From Nocardioides caeni (GTDB lineage Bacteria > Actinomycetota > Actinomycetes > Propionibacteriales > Nocardioidaceae), in the NCBI RefSeq assembly GCF_004912195.1, contig NZ_STGW01000007.1:137634-201633 (forward strand): a stretch of DNA of 64,000 nt. Reading direction: 5' to 3'. This document shows, piece by piece, positions 32,807 to 47,463 of the stretch. The notes beneath the pieces are model-generated. The model did no database searches and was not told the DNA's origin. It saw only the letters and a list, made by a program, of their open reading frames with translations. Within the stretch, counting starts at the first letter, position 1. Each line of letters starts with the position of its first letter. The position numbers and the translations under genes are program-made.

Positions 32807-34951
32807 GTGGCTGTCCTTTTCAGGCCATTGCTCGCTTTGATGCTGGCCGTTGCGGCCTGGCTGGTGGTCGGCAGCACCCCCGCCGCCGTCGCCGCGCCGA
32901 CGCTGTCGCTGACGCGGCTGACCGCCATCCCCCAGCTCGGCGGTGAGCTGACGCTGCAGGGACGCACCAGCGACCCCGACCTCGCCGGGCTCTCCGTGGA
33001 GGTCTGGGCGGGCAGCGCGGCCGGGTGGCGCCCGACCAACCTCCCGCTGAGAGCCACCGGCGACGGCGGGTTCGACGTCGTCGTACCGCTCGACCGGTCG
33101 CCGCTCGACGTCGGCGGCCACCACCACTACCGCCTGGCGGCGGCGACCTCGGGCGAGCAGCCCGCGGCCACCTCACCCACGCTGAGCGTCTATGTGGTCG
33201 GCGGTCCGACGACGCCGTTCACGAGCGCGCCCTATCCGACCGTGACCGGCATCCCGACCGTCGGCGCCACCCTGCAGGCCGTGCCCGGCACCTGGGCGCC
33301 GACACCGGCCGGCGTCGGCTTCCGCTGGAACCGGGACGGCGTCTCCACGGGGGTCACCGGGGCGTCGTACCGCCTGACCGCGGCGGACCTCGGCCGCCGG
33401 ATCACCGTGACGGCCGTGGGCTTCCCCAAGGACGGCTCGGGCCAGACCTATCGCGACTCCCGCCCGGGGACGCCGGTCTCCCCCGGCACGTTCACCACCA
33501 CGCCGCCCGAGATCGTCGGCCGCGCCATCGTGGGCGAGCTGCTGCGGGCCGAGGTGTCCGGATGGTCCCCCGCGCCGACCACCCTGGGCTACCAGTGGCT
33601 GCGGGACGGCACCGCGATCGACGGCTCGACCGCGGCCACCCACACCATCGGGCCCGAGGACGCGGGGACCACGCTGTCGGTCGCCGTGCACGCGGAGACC
33701 GTCGGCGTGGCCGCGACCGACCGCACCAGCGCCGGGCTCCCGATCCCGGTGCTGGCCAGTGCCCGCGTGAGCCTGGGCAGCCGGATGACACCCCTGTCGA
33801 CCCAGCCCTGGACCTCCGCCGACCTGACCTGGCGCATCGGGCTCACCAGCCCGGCCTGGTCGGCGACGACCCGCACCCGGTGGGACGCGCCCGGCGCCTT
33901 CACCCACTCCCAGGTCCCCCAGCCGCTGTTCACCCTCGCCAGCACGATGTTCGGGGTCGACTGGGCGCGGGCGGCCAACGGCGCGGAGTATCCCGGCACC
34001 AACCCGTCGGTGAAGAACGCCGATGTCTCCTTCCGGGTGACCGGCCGGCGCTTCGCGATCGCCTACCAGGGCACCCGGGCGATGGATGCGATGGTCTGGA
34101 TCGACGGTCGCCCGGTCACCGGCACACCGATCCCGACCCAGAGCCCGACGGAGACCGGTCACGCCCTCAACTGGATCACGGTCGAGCTCCCCGCCCGCCG
34201 CACGGTGGGCGTGCGGTTCGCCGGCCCGCGCAGCTTCGTGGGCGTCGACGCGCCGGCCGCCGACGACGTGGTCGTCACCGCCGCGGCGCCAGAGCACACG
34301 GTCGGCGTCCTGTCGGACTCCTTCTTCGAGACCTGCGCCGAGGCCCTGTGCATGAGCCGGTCCGCCGCGGTCACGCTCGGGAGCCTGACCGGGTGGGGGG
34401 TCTGGAACTTCTCCGAGTCGGGGACCGGCTTCCTCAACGCCGCGTCGAGCCAGGCCTTCGGCCCGTACCAGTCCGGCGTCTTCGGATCCCCCCGGCGGCT
34501 CGCCGCGATCAGCCAGGCGCCGATCGACCTGCTGGTCGTCAGCGGATCGATGAACGACGTCGTAGCGGCGAACTACTCCGTGGCGGGGCACCGCGCGGCG
34601 GTCACCACCTTCCTCACCGAGCTCGCCGCCCTGCGCCCTGACCTGCCGGTCGTGCTCGTCGGGATCGAGCCGATGGGAGTGCTCAAGGCGCAGGTCTGGG
34701 ACGACCGCGCCCGGGCGCTGACCGCGAATCTCGCCGCCATGGTCGGTCGCCACCCCAACGTGGTCGGCTTCATCGACCCCTACACCGACCGGTGGCTCAC
34801 CGGCACCGGATCGATCGCCAGCCCCCAGGGCGACGGCAACCAGGACCGCTACATCGGCGTCGACGGAGCCCACCCCAGCGTCGCCGGAGTGGCCTACTAC
34901 GTCGGCCGGATCGTCGAGGAGATGAGGACGCTGCGGGTCCCGGCACCGTGA
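32807..34951 (+). CDS. Secreted SGNH/GDSL-type hydrolase with Ig-like repeats
   Basis: A 714-residue exported enzyme. A signal peptide (about 1-28) is followed by beta-rich modules, among them two Ig-like repeats with FRWNRDG...YRLTAADLG and YQWLRDG...HTIGPEDAG (about residues 135-310). The C-terminal SGNH hydrolase domain has Ser505 (LSDSF), Asn583 (SGSMND) and Asp686/His689 (DGAHPS). Members act as esterases, lipases or wall-polymer deacetylases. The GTG at 32807 is chosen because GGAG lies seven bases upstream and a signal peptide begins there. A TAGAGT -10-like box is at 32755-32760 inside a GGATCCCG/CGGGATCC dyad. Confidence 0.85.
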   Translation: MAVLFRPLLALMLAVAAWLVVGSTPAAVAAPTLSLTRLTAIPQLGGELTLQGRTSDPDLAGLSVEVWAGSAAGWRPTNLPLRATGDGGFDVVVPLDRSPLDVGGHHHYRLAAATSGEQPAATSPTLSVYVVGGPTTPFTSAPYPTVTGIPTVGATLQAVPGTWAPTPAGVGFRWNRDGVSTGVTGASYRLTAADLGRRITVTAVGFPKDGSGQTYRDSRPGTPVSPGTFTTTPPEIVGRAIVGELLRAEVSGWSPAPTTLGYQWLRDGTAIDGSTAATHTIGPEDAGTTLSVAVHAETVGVAATDRTSAGLPIPVLASARVSLGSRMTPLSTQPWTSADLTWRIGLTSPAWSATTRTRWDAPGAFTHSQVPQPLFTLASTMFGVDWARAANGAEYPGTNPSVKNADVSFRVTGRRFAIAYQGTRAMDAMVWIDGRPVTGTPIPTQSPTETGHALNWITVELPARRTVGVRFAGPRSFVGVDAPAADDVVVTAAAPEHTVGVLSDSFFETCAEALCMSRSAAVTLGSLTGWGVWNFSESGTGFLNAASSQAFGPYQSGVFGSPRRLAAISQAPIDLLVVSGSMNDVVAANYSVAGHRAAVTTFLTELAALRPDLPVVLVGIEPMGVLKAQVWDDRARALTANLAAMVGRHPNVVGFIDPYTDRWLTGTGSIASPQGDGNQDRYIGVDGAHPSVAGVAYYVGRIVEEMRTLRVPAP

Positions 34952-34960
34952 TCGGTGCCG
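34941..34960. terminator. Hairpin across the stop codon of the SGNH gene
   Basis: CGGCACCG and CGGTGCCG make a perfect 8-bp stem with the tetraloop TGAT. The stop codon lies in the loop. It separates the gene from the convergent transhydrogenase gene. Confidence 0.55.
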
Positions 34961-34988
34961 GTGTCCGCGCGGGTCCGCGGCTGAGCGC

Positions 34989-36272
34989 TCACCAGTGCTC
35001 GAGCGAGGCGGACATGATCACGGCGATGTCGTCGCCGGTGACCGCCTTGGGTGCGGTGGCCAGCAGCCGCTGCTGCTGCAGTGCACCCTCCACCAGGTCG
35101 TCGACGTCCGCGGCGCCGTAGCCCACGGCAGCGAGACCGTTGGGGATGCCGATGTCCTGCATGAGCCGCGCCAGCACGTCCGGGAGTACGTCGCCTCCGG
35201 ACCCCTGCGCGGCAGGGTCCAGCAGCCGGGCGGCCCGCAGGTGCCGCTCGGGCGCGGCGTCGAAGGTGAACCGGAAGGCCTCGGGCGCAGTGAGCGAGAC
35301 CGCCATCCCGTGCGGCACCATCGCCTCGTCCTGGGGATAGCCGGCGGGCCGGAAGTCACGCACCCGCCCGGCGATCGGATAGGCGTTGGCGTGCGGGATG
35401 TGGACCCCGGCATTGCCGAAGCCGAGACCGGCGAAGGTCGCCGCCAGCGCCATCCGGTCGGCCGCCTCGGCGCCGCCCGGGTCCCCAGGCTCGCGGTTCA
35501 CGGCCTCGCGGAAGGACTCGGCGAGCAGACCCAGGGCCCGCTCCGACCACAGGTCCGCGATCGGGTTGGAGCCGCAGTAGGGCACCCGCTGCTCCGCGGT
35601 CTTCGCGGGGAACTCCCCGAACCAGCGGGCGGTGTAGCTCTCCAGGGCGTGGCAGAGGATGTCCATGCCCGCGGCTGCGGTGACGCCTGCGGGCTGGGTC
35701 GCCGACAGTGCGGGGTCGACGACCGCCAGCCGCGGACGCAGCGCCGCGTGGCTGATCCCGGTCTTCACCTTGAGCGAGAGCACGTCCATCACGCAGATGG
35801 TCGTGGACTCACTGCCCGTGCCGGTCGTCGTCGGGACGGCGACCAGCGGCAGCACCGGCTGCTCGGGCGCGCGCGCCTTGCCCACCGGCGCGTTGACGTA
35901 GTCCATCAGCTCGCCCGGGTTGGTCACGAGCAGCGCGACCGCCTTGGCGGTGTCGATGGCCGAGCCGCCGCCGACGGCCACCACCGCGTCGAAGGGTCCC
36001 TCCCAGCGCGCGAACTCCACCGCCTCGACCAGCGAGACGTCCGTCGGCTCGACGTGGGTGCCGTCATAGACCAGGACCTCGATGCCGTGGCCGCGCAGGC
36101 TCGCGGCAACGGTCTCGGCGTGCCCGGCGGCCGCCACGCCGGGATCGGTGACGACCAGCGCACGGCGCGCACCCCAGCCGCGGACGTCGTACCCGACCTC
36201 GTGGGCGGCGCCGCGGCCGAACTTGAGGGCGGGCGCGGCGTAGGTGAAGACGGTCTCGGAGGGGGTGGTCAC
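34989..36272 (-). CDS. Iron-containing alcohol dehydrogenase, hydroxyacid-oxoacid transhydrogenase-like
   Basis: A 427-residue group III Fe-ADH. NAD-binding motif GGGSAIDTAKA near residue 100, and metal ligands in the block from AAGMDILCHALESY to GFGNAGVHIPHANAYPIAGRVRDF and MVPHGMAVS. The insertion around PYCGSNPIADLWSERAL and the VHIPHANAYPIAG pattern match human ADHFE1-type hydroxyacid-oxoacid transhydrogenase, which couples 4-hydroxybutyrate and 2-oxoglutarate. That assignment is by similarity of motifs. It starts with GTG at 36272, overlapping the stop of the Nudix gene (GTGA). Confidence 0.85.
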   Translation of the reverse strand: MTTPSETVFTYAAPALKFGRGAAHEVGYDVRGWGARRALVVTDPGVAAAGHAETVAASLRGHGIEVLVYDGTHVEPTDVSLVEAVEFARWEGPFDAVVAVGGGSAIDTAKAVALLVTNPGELMDYVNAPVGKARAPEQPVLPLVAVPTTTGTGSESTTICVMDVLSLKVKTGISHAALRPRLAVVDPALSATQPAGVTAAAGMDILCHALESYTARWFGEFPAKTAEQRVPYCGSNPIADLWSERALGLLAESFREAVNREPGDPGGAEAADRMALAATFAGLGFGNAGVHIPHANAYPIAGRVRDFRPAGYPQDEAMVPHGMAVSLTAPEAFRFTFDAAPERHLRAARLLDPAAQGSGGDVLPDVLARLMQDIGIPNGLAAVGYGAADVDDLVEGALQQQRLLATAPKAVTGDDIAVIMSASLEHW

Positions 36273-37153
36273 CCAGCCACGTTATCGCCGGCGAGCTCGA
36301 TCGCGGCGCGCACCGACCCGTAGACCTTGAGCTTGCCTGCGGCGACGTCGGCCAGCGGCACCCAGGCGACGGCGTCGGTCGTGCCGCCGGTCTCGACGAC
36401 CCGCGGCTCGCCCGCCTCGACGTCAGCGCGATAGACGATGCCGATCGCGTGGAAGTCCTCCGCGCGCCCGTTGGGCGCCGTGCCGGTGAAGTGGTGGTCG
36501 AGCACCGCCAGCAGGTCGGCGGCCTCGCCCTGCAGGCCGCACTCCTCCCACAGCTCGCGTCGCACCGTGTCGACCGGCGACTCGCCGTGGTCGATCCCGC
36601 CGCCGGGCAGGTGCCAGGTGCCGGGGTCGGGCGCGAGGTCCGAGGTGCGGGTCAGCAGGATCGCGTCGTCGCGGACGACATAGGCATACGCGGCAGCGCG
36701 CTGACGCTGCCGGATGCGGTAGGACGCCAGCGCCTCGGTCACGAGGGACACCGTCGGCACGGTGCCGTCCAGCACCTCCGCGATCGGCTTCCAGGCAGCC
36801 TCGGCGGTCGAGCCGTCGATCTCGACCACCTGTGGCTCCGGCGAGTCGGCCGGCACCCAGCCCTCGTAGACGATGCGGACCGAGTGCGCATCGACCTTGC
36901 GGCCACGCCGCCACGAGTCGGCGACGTGCAGGGAGTGGACGTGGGCGGTGTCGTCCACCGTCGCGCTGAGTCCCGTCTCCTCGTGGATCTCGCGGATGAC
37001 CGCGTCGATCGGGTCCTCACCGTGGTCGACGCCGCCACCGGGCAGCGACCACAGCTCGCGCTTGGTCACCCGCTCGCTGAGTCGCGACAGGAGGATCTGG
37101 TCGCCGCGGACGATGACGGCGTACGCCGCCAGTCGCTGCACCCGCTGCCCCAT
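36269..37153 (-). CDS. Protein with two tandem complete Nudix hydrolase domains
   Basis: A 294-residue protein of two repeated halves. Domain 1 (about 1-145) has the Nudix box GGGVDHGEDPIDAVIREIHEETGL. Domain 2 (about 150-294) has GGGIDHGESPVDTVRRELWEECGL. Both keep the Gly and the Arg-Glu-x-x-Glu-Glu residues, so both should be catalytic for nucleoside diphosphate-X substrates. The ATG at 37153 has AGGAG about six bases upstream and lies just before QRVQRLAAYAVIV. It precedes the transhydrogenase gene with overlapping GTGA. Confidence 0.88.
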   Translation of the reverse strand: MGQRVQRLAAYAVIVRGDQILLSRLSERVTKRELWSLPGGGVDHGEDPIDAVIREIHEETGLSATVDDTAHVHSLHVADSWRRGRKVDAHSVRIVYEGWVPADSPEPQVVEIDGSTAEAAWKPIAEVLDGTVPTVSLVTEALASYRIRQRQRAAAYAYVVRDDAILLTRTSDLAPDPGTWHLPGGGIDHGESPVDTVRRELWEECGLQGEAADLLAVLDHHFTGTAPNGRAEDFHAIGIVYRADVEAGEPRVVETGGTTDAVAWVPLADVAAGKLKVYGSVRAAIELAGDNVAG

Positions 37154-37203
37154 CACCGTCTCCTGTTCGTCGTCCTCCACCCTAGTGGTGGGCGCAGTCC
37201 GGG

Positions 37204-38478
37204 TCAGGAGAAGGGCGGCCGGGCGTCCCGGGCGAGTGAGCGCCGGCCGGCCCAGCGCCAGATGCGGGCGGACCGGTCCCGGTCCTCGTCGGTGACCAGG
37301 TTGCCCATCCAGCGCAGCGCCAGCGTCATGAGCAGGTCCGAGCGCATGCCGACGGGGCCCAGCGCGGGCAGCAGCCGGGGGACGGTCACGAGACCGGCGA
37401 GGCGCCGTGCGATGGAGAACGCCTCGCCGTACTCCGCGCGCAGGAGGGCGGGCCACACGACGGCCAGGTCCGCGTCCGGCGTCCCGACGAGCAGCTCAGC
37501 GACGACGCGGCCGGTCTCGAGCCCGTAGTCGATGCCCTCGCCGTTGAGCGGGTTGACGCAGCCGGCGGCGTCACCGATGAGGGCCCAGTTGCGGCCGGCG
37601 ACGTGCGACACCGCACCGCCCATCGGCAGCAGCGCGGATGTCGGCATCCGCAGCTCGGTGCCGAGGCCGAACTCCTCGCGGAGGCGGTCGGCATAGAGCG
37701 CCATGAGCGGCTTGATCGCGACGTCGGCGGGACGCTTGGCGGTCGCGAGGGTGCCGGCGCCCAGGTTGACCTCGCCGCTCTCCTTGCCGAGGGGGAAGAT
37801 CCAGCCATAGCCGGAGAGGATCTCGTCCTGCTCGCCGCGCAGCTCGAGGTGGGAGCTGATCCACGGGTCGTCGGCGCGCGTTGACGTGACATAGGTGCGT
37901 CCCGCGACGCCATAGACGGTGTCGCGGTGCCACTCGCGGCCCAGCACCTTCCCCAGCGGTGAGCGGACGCCGTCGGCGACGATCAGGCGCCGGCAGGCGA
38001 TCTCGAACGTGTTCTCGGTGGTTGAGGTGCGAGCTTGCGAGCCTCGAAACCTGACCTTCTCGACCCGGTCCCCGGACATGCGTACGTCGACCGCGCGGGC
38101 ATCCTCCAGGCCCACCGCACCGGCCTTGAGGGCCGTGGTGCGCAGGTGGTCGTCGAGCTCCGTCCGCGACACCGCGCTACCCCAGTCGGGGAGGTGGCCG
38201 CCCGGCCACGGCAGGTGCAGCGTCTGGCCGAATCCGTGGGCACGCAGGCCCTGGTTGACCGTGTGGGCGCGCAGCCAGTCGCGCAGGCCCAGCTTCTCGA
38301 GCTCGTGGATCGCCCGCGGCGTGAGGCCGTCGCCGCAGGTCTTGTCGCGGGGGAAGACGGCCGCGTCGGCCAGCATCACGTCGACGCCTGCGCGGGCCAG
38401 CCAGGTGGCAGCCGCCGAGCCCGCGGGGCCGGCGCCGACGACAAGGACATCGGTGCTCAGTGCGGCGTCTCCAGTCAC
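37204..38478 (-). CDS. Geranylgeranyl reductase-family FAD-dependent oxidoreductase (MenJ-like)
   Basis: A 424-residue flavoprotein. The N-terminal FAD motif VVGAGPAGSAAATWLARAG is followed by PRDKTCGDGLTPRAI (conserved Cys) and the second FAD motif WALIGDAAGCVNPLNGEGIDYGLETG. It matches the actinobacterial family containing MenJ, which saturates one isoprene unit of menaquinone, though other lipid substrates are possible. Residues about 143-154 (RFRGSQARTSTT) are encoded by an inserted 32-bp palindrome (38020-38051) and are absent from the family pattern I know. GTG start at 38478. It faces away from the crotonase gene across a 299-bp gap holding a MITE-like element. Confidence 0.85.
   Translation of the reverse strand: MTGDAALSTDVLVVGAGPAGSAAATWLARAGVDVMLADAAVFPRDKTCGDGLTPRAIHELEKLGLRDWLRAHTVNQGLRAHGFGQTLHLPWPGGHLPDWGSAVSRTELDDHLRTTALKAGAVGLEDARAVDVRMSGDRVEKVRFRGSQARTSTTENTFEIACRRLIVADGVRSPLGKVLGREWHRDTVYGVAGRTYVTSTRADDPWISSHLELRGEQDEILSGYGWIFPLGKESGEVNLGAGTLATAKRPADVAIKPLMALYADRLREEFGLGTELRMPTSALLPMGGAVSHVAGRNWALIGDAAGCVNPLNGEGIDYGLETGRVVAELLVGTPDADLAVVWPALLRAEYGEAFSIARRLAGLVTVPRLLPALGPVGMRSDLLMTLALRWMGNLVTDEDRDRSARIWRWAGRRSLARDARPPFS
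38020..38051. repeat. 32-bp REP-like palindrome embedded in frame in the MenJ-like gene
   Basis: Begins GGTTGAGGTGCGAGC and ends GCCTCGAAACC. It differs by one base from the copy at 43608-43639 between rpoB and rpoC. The 5' and 3' arms pair imperfectly (GAGG with CCTC, GCGAGC/GCTTGC). It adds about ten residues in frame. Confidence 0.85.
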
Positions 38479-38528
38479 CCTCCGATTGTCGCAGCAGGGT
38501 CACCCGCCTCGGCCGTGAGGCTGCCGCT

Positions 38529-38692
38529 AGTGGTCATCTCCGGAAGTTGTTCGGGGGTGGCCCGTACGCCGAGTGCGTGCATCGCAAGGCGCAGCCGCGA
38601 AGCCATACCGGGTCGTCTCGCGAGCGGCGGCAACGCCGCGAGGTGCGTGCTCGGGGTGCGGGACACCCGGAGAACTTCCGGAGATGACCACT
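38529..38692. mobile_element. MITE-like element, 164 bp with perfect 20-bp terminal inverted repeats
   Basis: The left end AGTGGTCATCTCCGGAAGTT (38529-38548) is repeated exactly inverted at 38673-38692. Inside, the arms keep pairing imperfectly for about 40 more bases, so the whole unit could fold as one hairpin. It carries no transposase and no convincing gene. It lies between the divergent MenJ-like and crotonase genes. No clear target duplication beyond two bases was seen. The rest of that gap has only the crotonase leader. Confidence 0.75.
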
Positions 38693-38777
38693 TGGGACGG
38701 AGGGCGGGACGGCACCTGCCGCTGGAGCGCTCCAGGCGCCATGATGTCGGCCACACCCGACCCACCGTGGAGGACCC

Positions 38778-39542
38778 ATGCCCGAAGACGTCATCGTCGA
38801 CATCGCCGACGGCATCTGCCAGATCACCATCAACCGTCCCGACGCCCGCAACGCGGTCAACCGGTCCGTCACGCTCGGCATCGCCGAGGCCGTCGACGAG
38901 CTCGACGCCCGCGACGACCTCTCGGTCGGCATCCTCGCGGGAGCCGGCGGGACGTTCTGCGCCGGCATGGACCTCAAGGCGTTCCTCGCCGGCGAGGACG
39001 TCACGGTGCCCGGCCGCGGACTGGCCGGCATCTGCGAGCGGCCGCCGCGCAAGCCGCTGATCGCGGCGGTGGAGGGCTGGGCGCTGGCGGGCGGCTGCGA
39101 GATCGTGCTCGCCTGCGACATGGTCGTGGCAGCCCGCGACGCCCGTTTCGGCATCCCCGAGGTCAAGCGTGGTCTGGTCGCCGGCGCGGGTGGCCTGCTC
39201 CGGCTCCCACGGCGCATCCCGCCCAACATCGCCAACGAGCTGGCCCTGACCGGCGACCCGCTGGACGCCTCCCGCGCCCACGAGCTCGGACTGGTCAACC
39301 ACCTCACCGAGCCCGGCGAGGCCCTCACGGGCGCCCGCGACCTCGCCCTGCGACTCACCCGCAACGGGCCGTTGGCCATGACCGCGACCAAGCAGATCCT
39401 CGCCGAGTCCCCCGACTGGCCCATGGCCGAGGCCTTCGAGCGGCAGATGCCGATCATGCTGCCGGTGTTCACCAGCGAGGACGCCCGCGAGGGCGCCCAG
39501 GCCTTCACCGAGAAGCGGGACCCGGTCTGGAGGAACCGCTGA
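38778..39542 (+). CDS. Enoyl-CoA hydratase/isomerase family protein
   Basis: A 254-residue crotonase-fold enzyme. The oxyanion-hole motifs (AGMDLKAFLAG and ALAGGCEIVLACDM) and both catalytic Glu positions (GGCE, and IPEVKRGLVAGAGG) are present, so hydratase activity is expected. It resembles EchA-type proteins of fatty acid or sterol side-chain breakdown. ATG start at 38778. The MITE-like element ends 85 bp upstream, so its promoter must be short or lie in that element. Its transcript converges with rpoC, with a strong hairpin between. Confidence 0.9.
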   Translation: MPEDVIVDIADGICQITINRPDARNAVNRSVTLGIAEAVDELDARDDLSVGILAGAGGTFCAGMDLKAFLAGEDVTVPGRGLAGICERPPRKPLIAAVEGWALAGGCEIVLACDMVVAARDARFGIPEVKRGLVAGAGGLLRLPRRIPPNIANELALTGDPLDASRAHELGLVNHLTEPGEALTGARDLALRLTRNGPLAMTATKQILAESPDWPMAEAFERQMPIMLPVFTSEDAREGAQAFTEKRDPVWRNR

Positions 39543-39598
39543 GGGGCCACACCTGGACGTACGTCGAGCAGCGGCCACCGTCGTTTCTCGGCCGCACG

Positions 39599-39660
39599 GA
39601 TCTCGATACGCCGAAGGCCCCGCAGAGCAAGCTCTGCGGGGGCCTTCGGCTACTCGATCT
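39599..39660. terminator. Large hairpin between crotonase gene and rpoC, REP-like flanks
   Basis: The inner stem CCGAAGGCCCCGCAGAGC (39611-39628) pairs with 39631-39649 apart from one bulged C, with only AA in the loop. Outer arms GATCTCGATA and TACTCGATC continue imperfectly. This flank pattern looks like a common intergenic repeat in Nocardioides-type genomes. It would stop rpoC transcription and the opposing transcript. No T-run. Confidence 0.75.
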
Positions 39661-39670
39661 GGCTCTTACA

Positions 39671-39687
39671 CCAGAACTTCGCTGCGC

Positions 39688-39697
<10 letters not shown>
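39671..39697 (-). terminator. Second hairpin overlapping the rpoC stop codon
   Basis: CCAGAAC (39671-39677) pairs with GTTCTGG (39691-39697) around a 13-base loop that contains the rpoC stop codon. It is weaker than the adjacent 39599-39660 hairpin. Confidence 0.4.
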
Positions 39698-43545
<3,848 letters not shown>

Positions 43546-43600
43546 GGGGCTGTGAGTCCTTCGTTAGTTCTGTGAAGAGTGAGACTGGGGACTGACGGTG

Positions 43601-43646
43601 CCCCGGCGGTTGAGGTGCGAGCTCGCGAGCCTCGAAACCACCGGGG
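43601..43646. repeat. REP-like palindrome between rpoB and rpoC
   Basis: The 32-bp core (43608-43639) matches the copy inside the MenJ-like gene at 31 of 32 positions. Here it is flanked by CCCCGG and CCGGGG arms, so the hairpin extends to 46 bases. It lies eight bases past the rpoB stop, in the untranslated gap before rpoC, and could form a processing or attenuation site. Confidence 0.85.
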
Positions 43647-43654
43647 CGATCCGG

Positions 43655-47164
<3,510 letters not shown>

Positions 47165-47266
47165 GGGTTGTCCTTCGACGGGTTCGACTCCTCGAGAGCG
47201 CCGGGCCCACCACGTCATCGGCCACCGGGCAGGCCGAAGCGCATCTGAGGGCAGGCGCAAGGAGCC

Positions 47267-47295
47267 ACGCTACACGAAATGGAGGCGCTGCACAA
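47267..47295 (-). promoter_or_regulatory. Candidate proximal rpoB promoter
   Basis: On the minus strand a -35 TTGTGC (47295-47290), a 17-bp spacer and a -10 TAGCGT (47272-47267) in the context GTGTAGCGT. Transcription from about 47260 would leave a leader of about 95 bases ahead of the TTG start. Confidence 0.55.
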
Positions 47296-47363
47296 CGCCG
47301 GCCGCATCACCTCATGCAGTCGAATCGCGGTCCGACCATCTCCTGCGTCGAACCGGTGCGCCG

Positions 47364-47392
47364 ATCATGCTGCGCCGCCCCACGAAGGTCAA
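47364..47392 (-). promoter_or_regulatory. Candidate distal rpoB promoter
   Basis: On the minus strand TTGACC (47392-47387), 17 bp, then CATGAT (47369-47364). It lies 97 bp upstream of the proximal candidate. The 299-bp gap 47165-47463 contains no gene. I saw no strong terminator for the mce operon here, so readthrough into rpoB is possible. Confidence 0.45.
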
Positions 47393-47463
47393 GGCCACCA
47401 CGCCCGAGGGGAGGCGGAGGCGGCGCGAATTCGTCGGCCCCGGGCGACGGCGAACGCTCCGCG

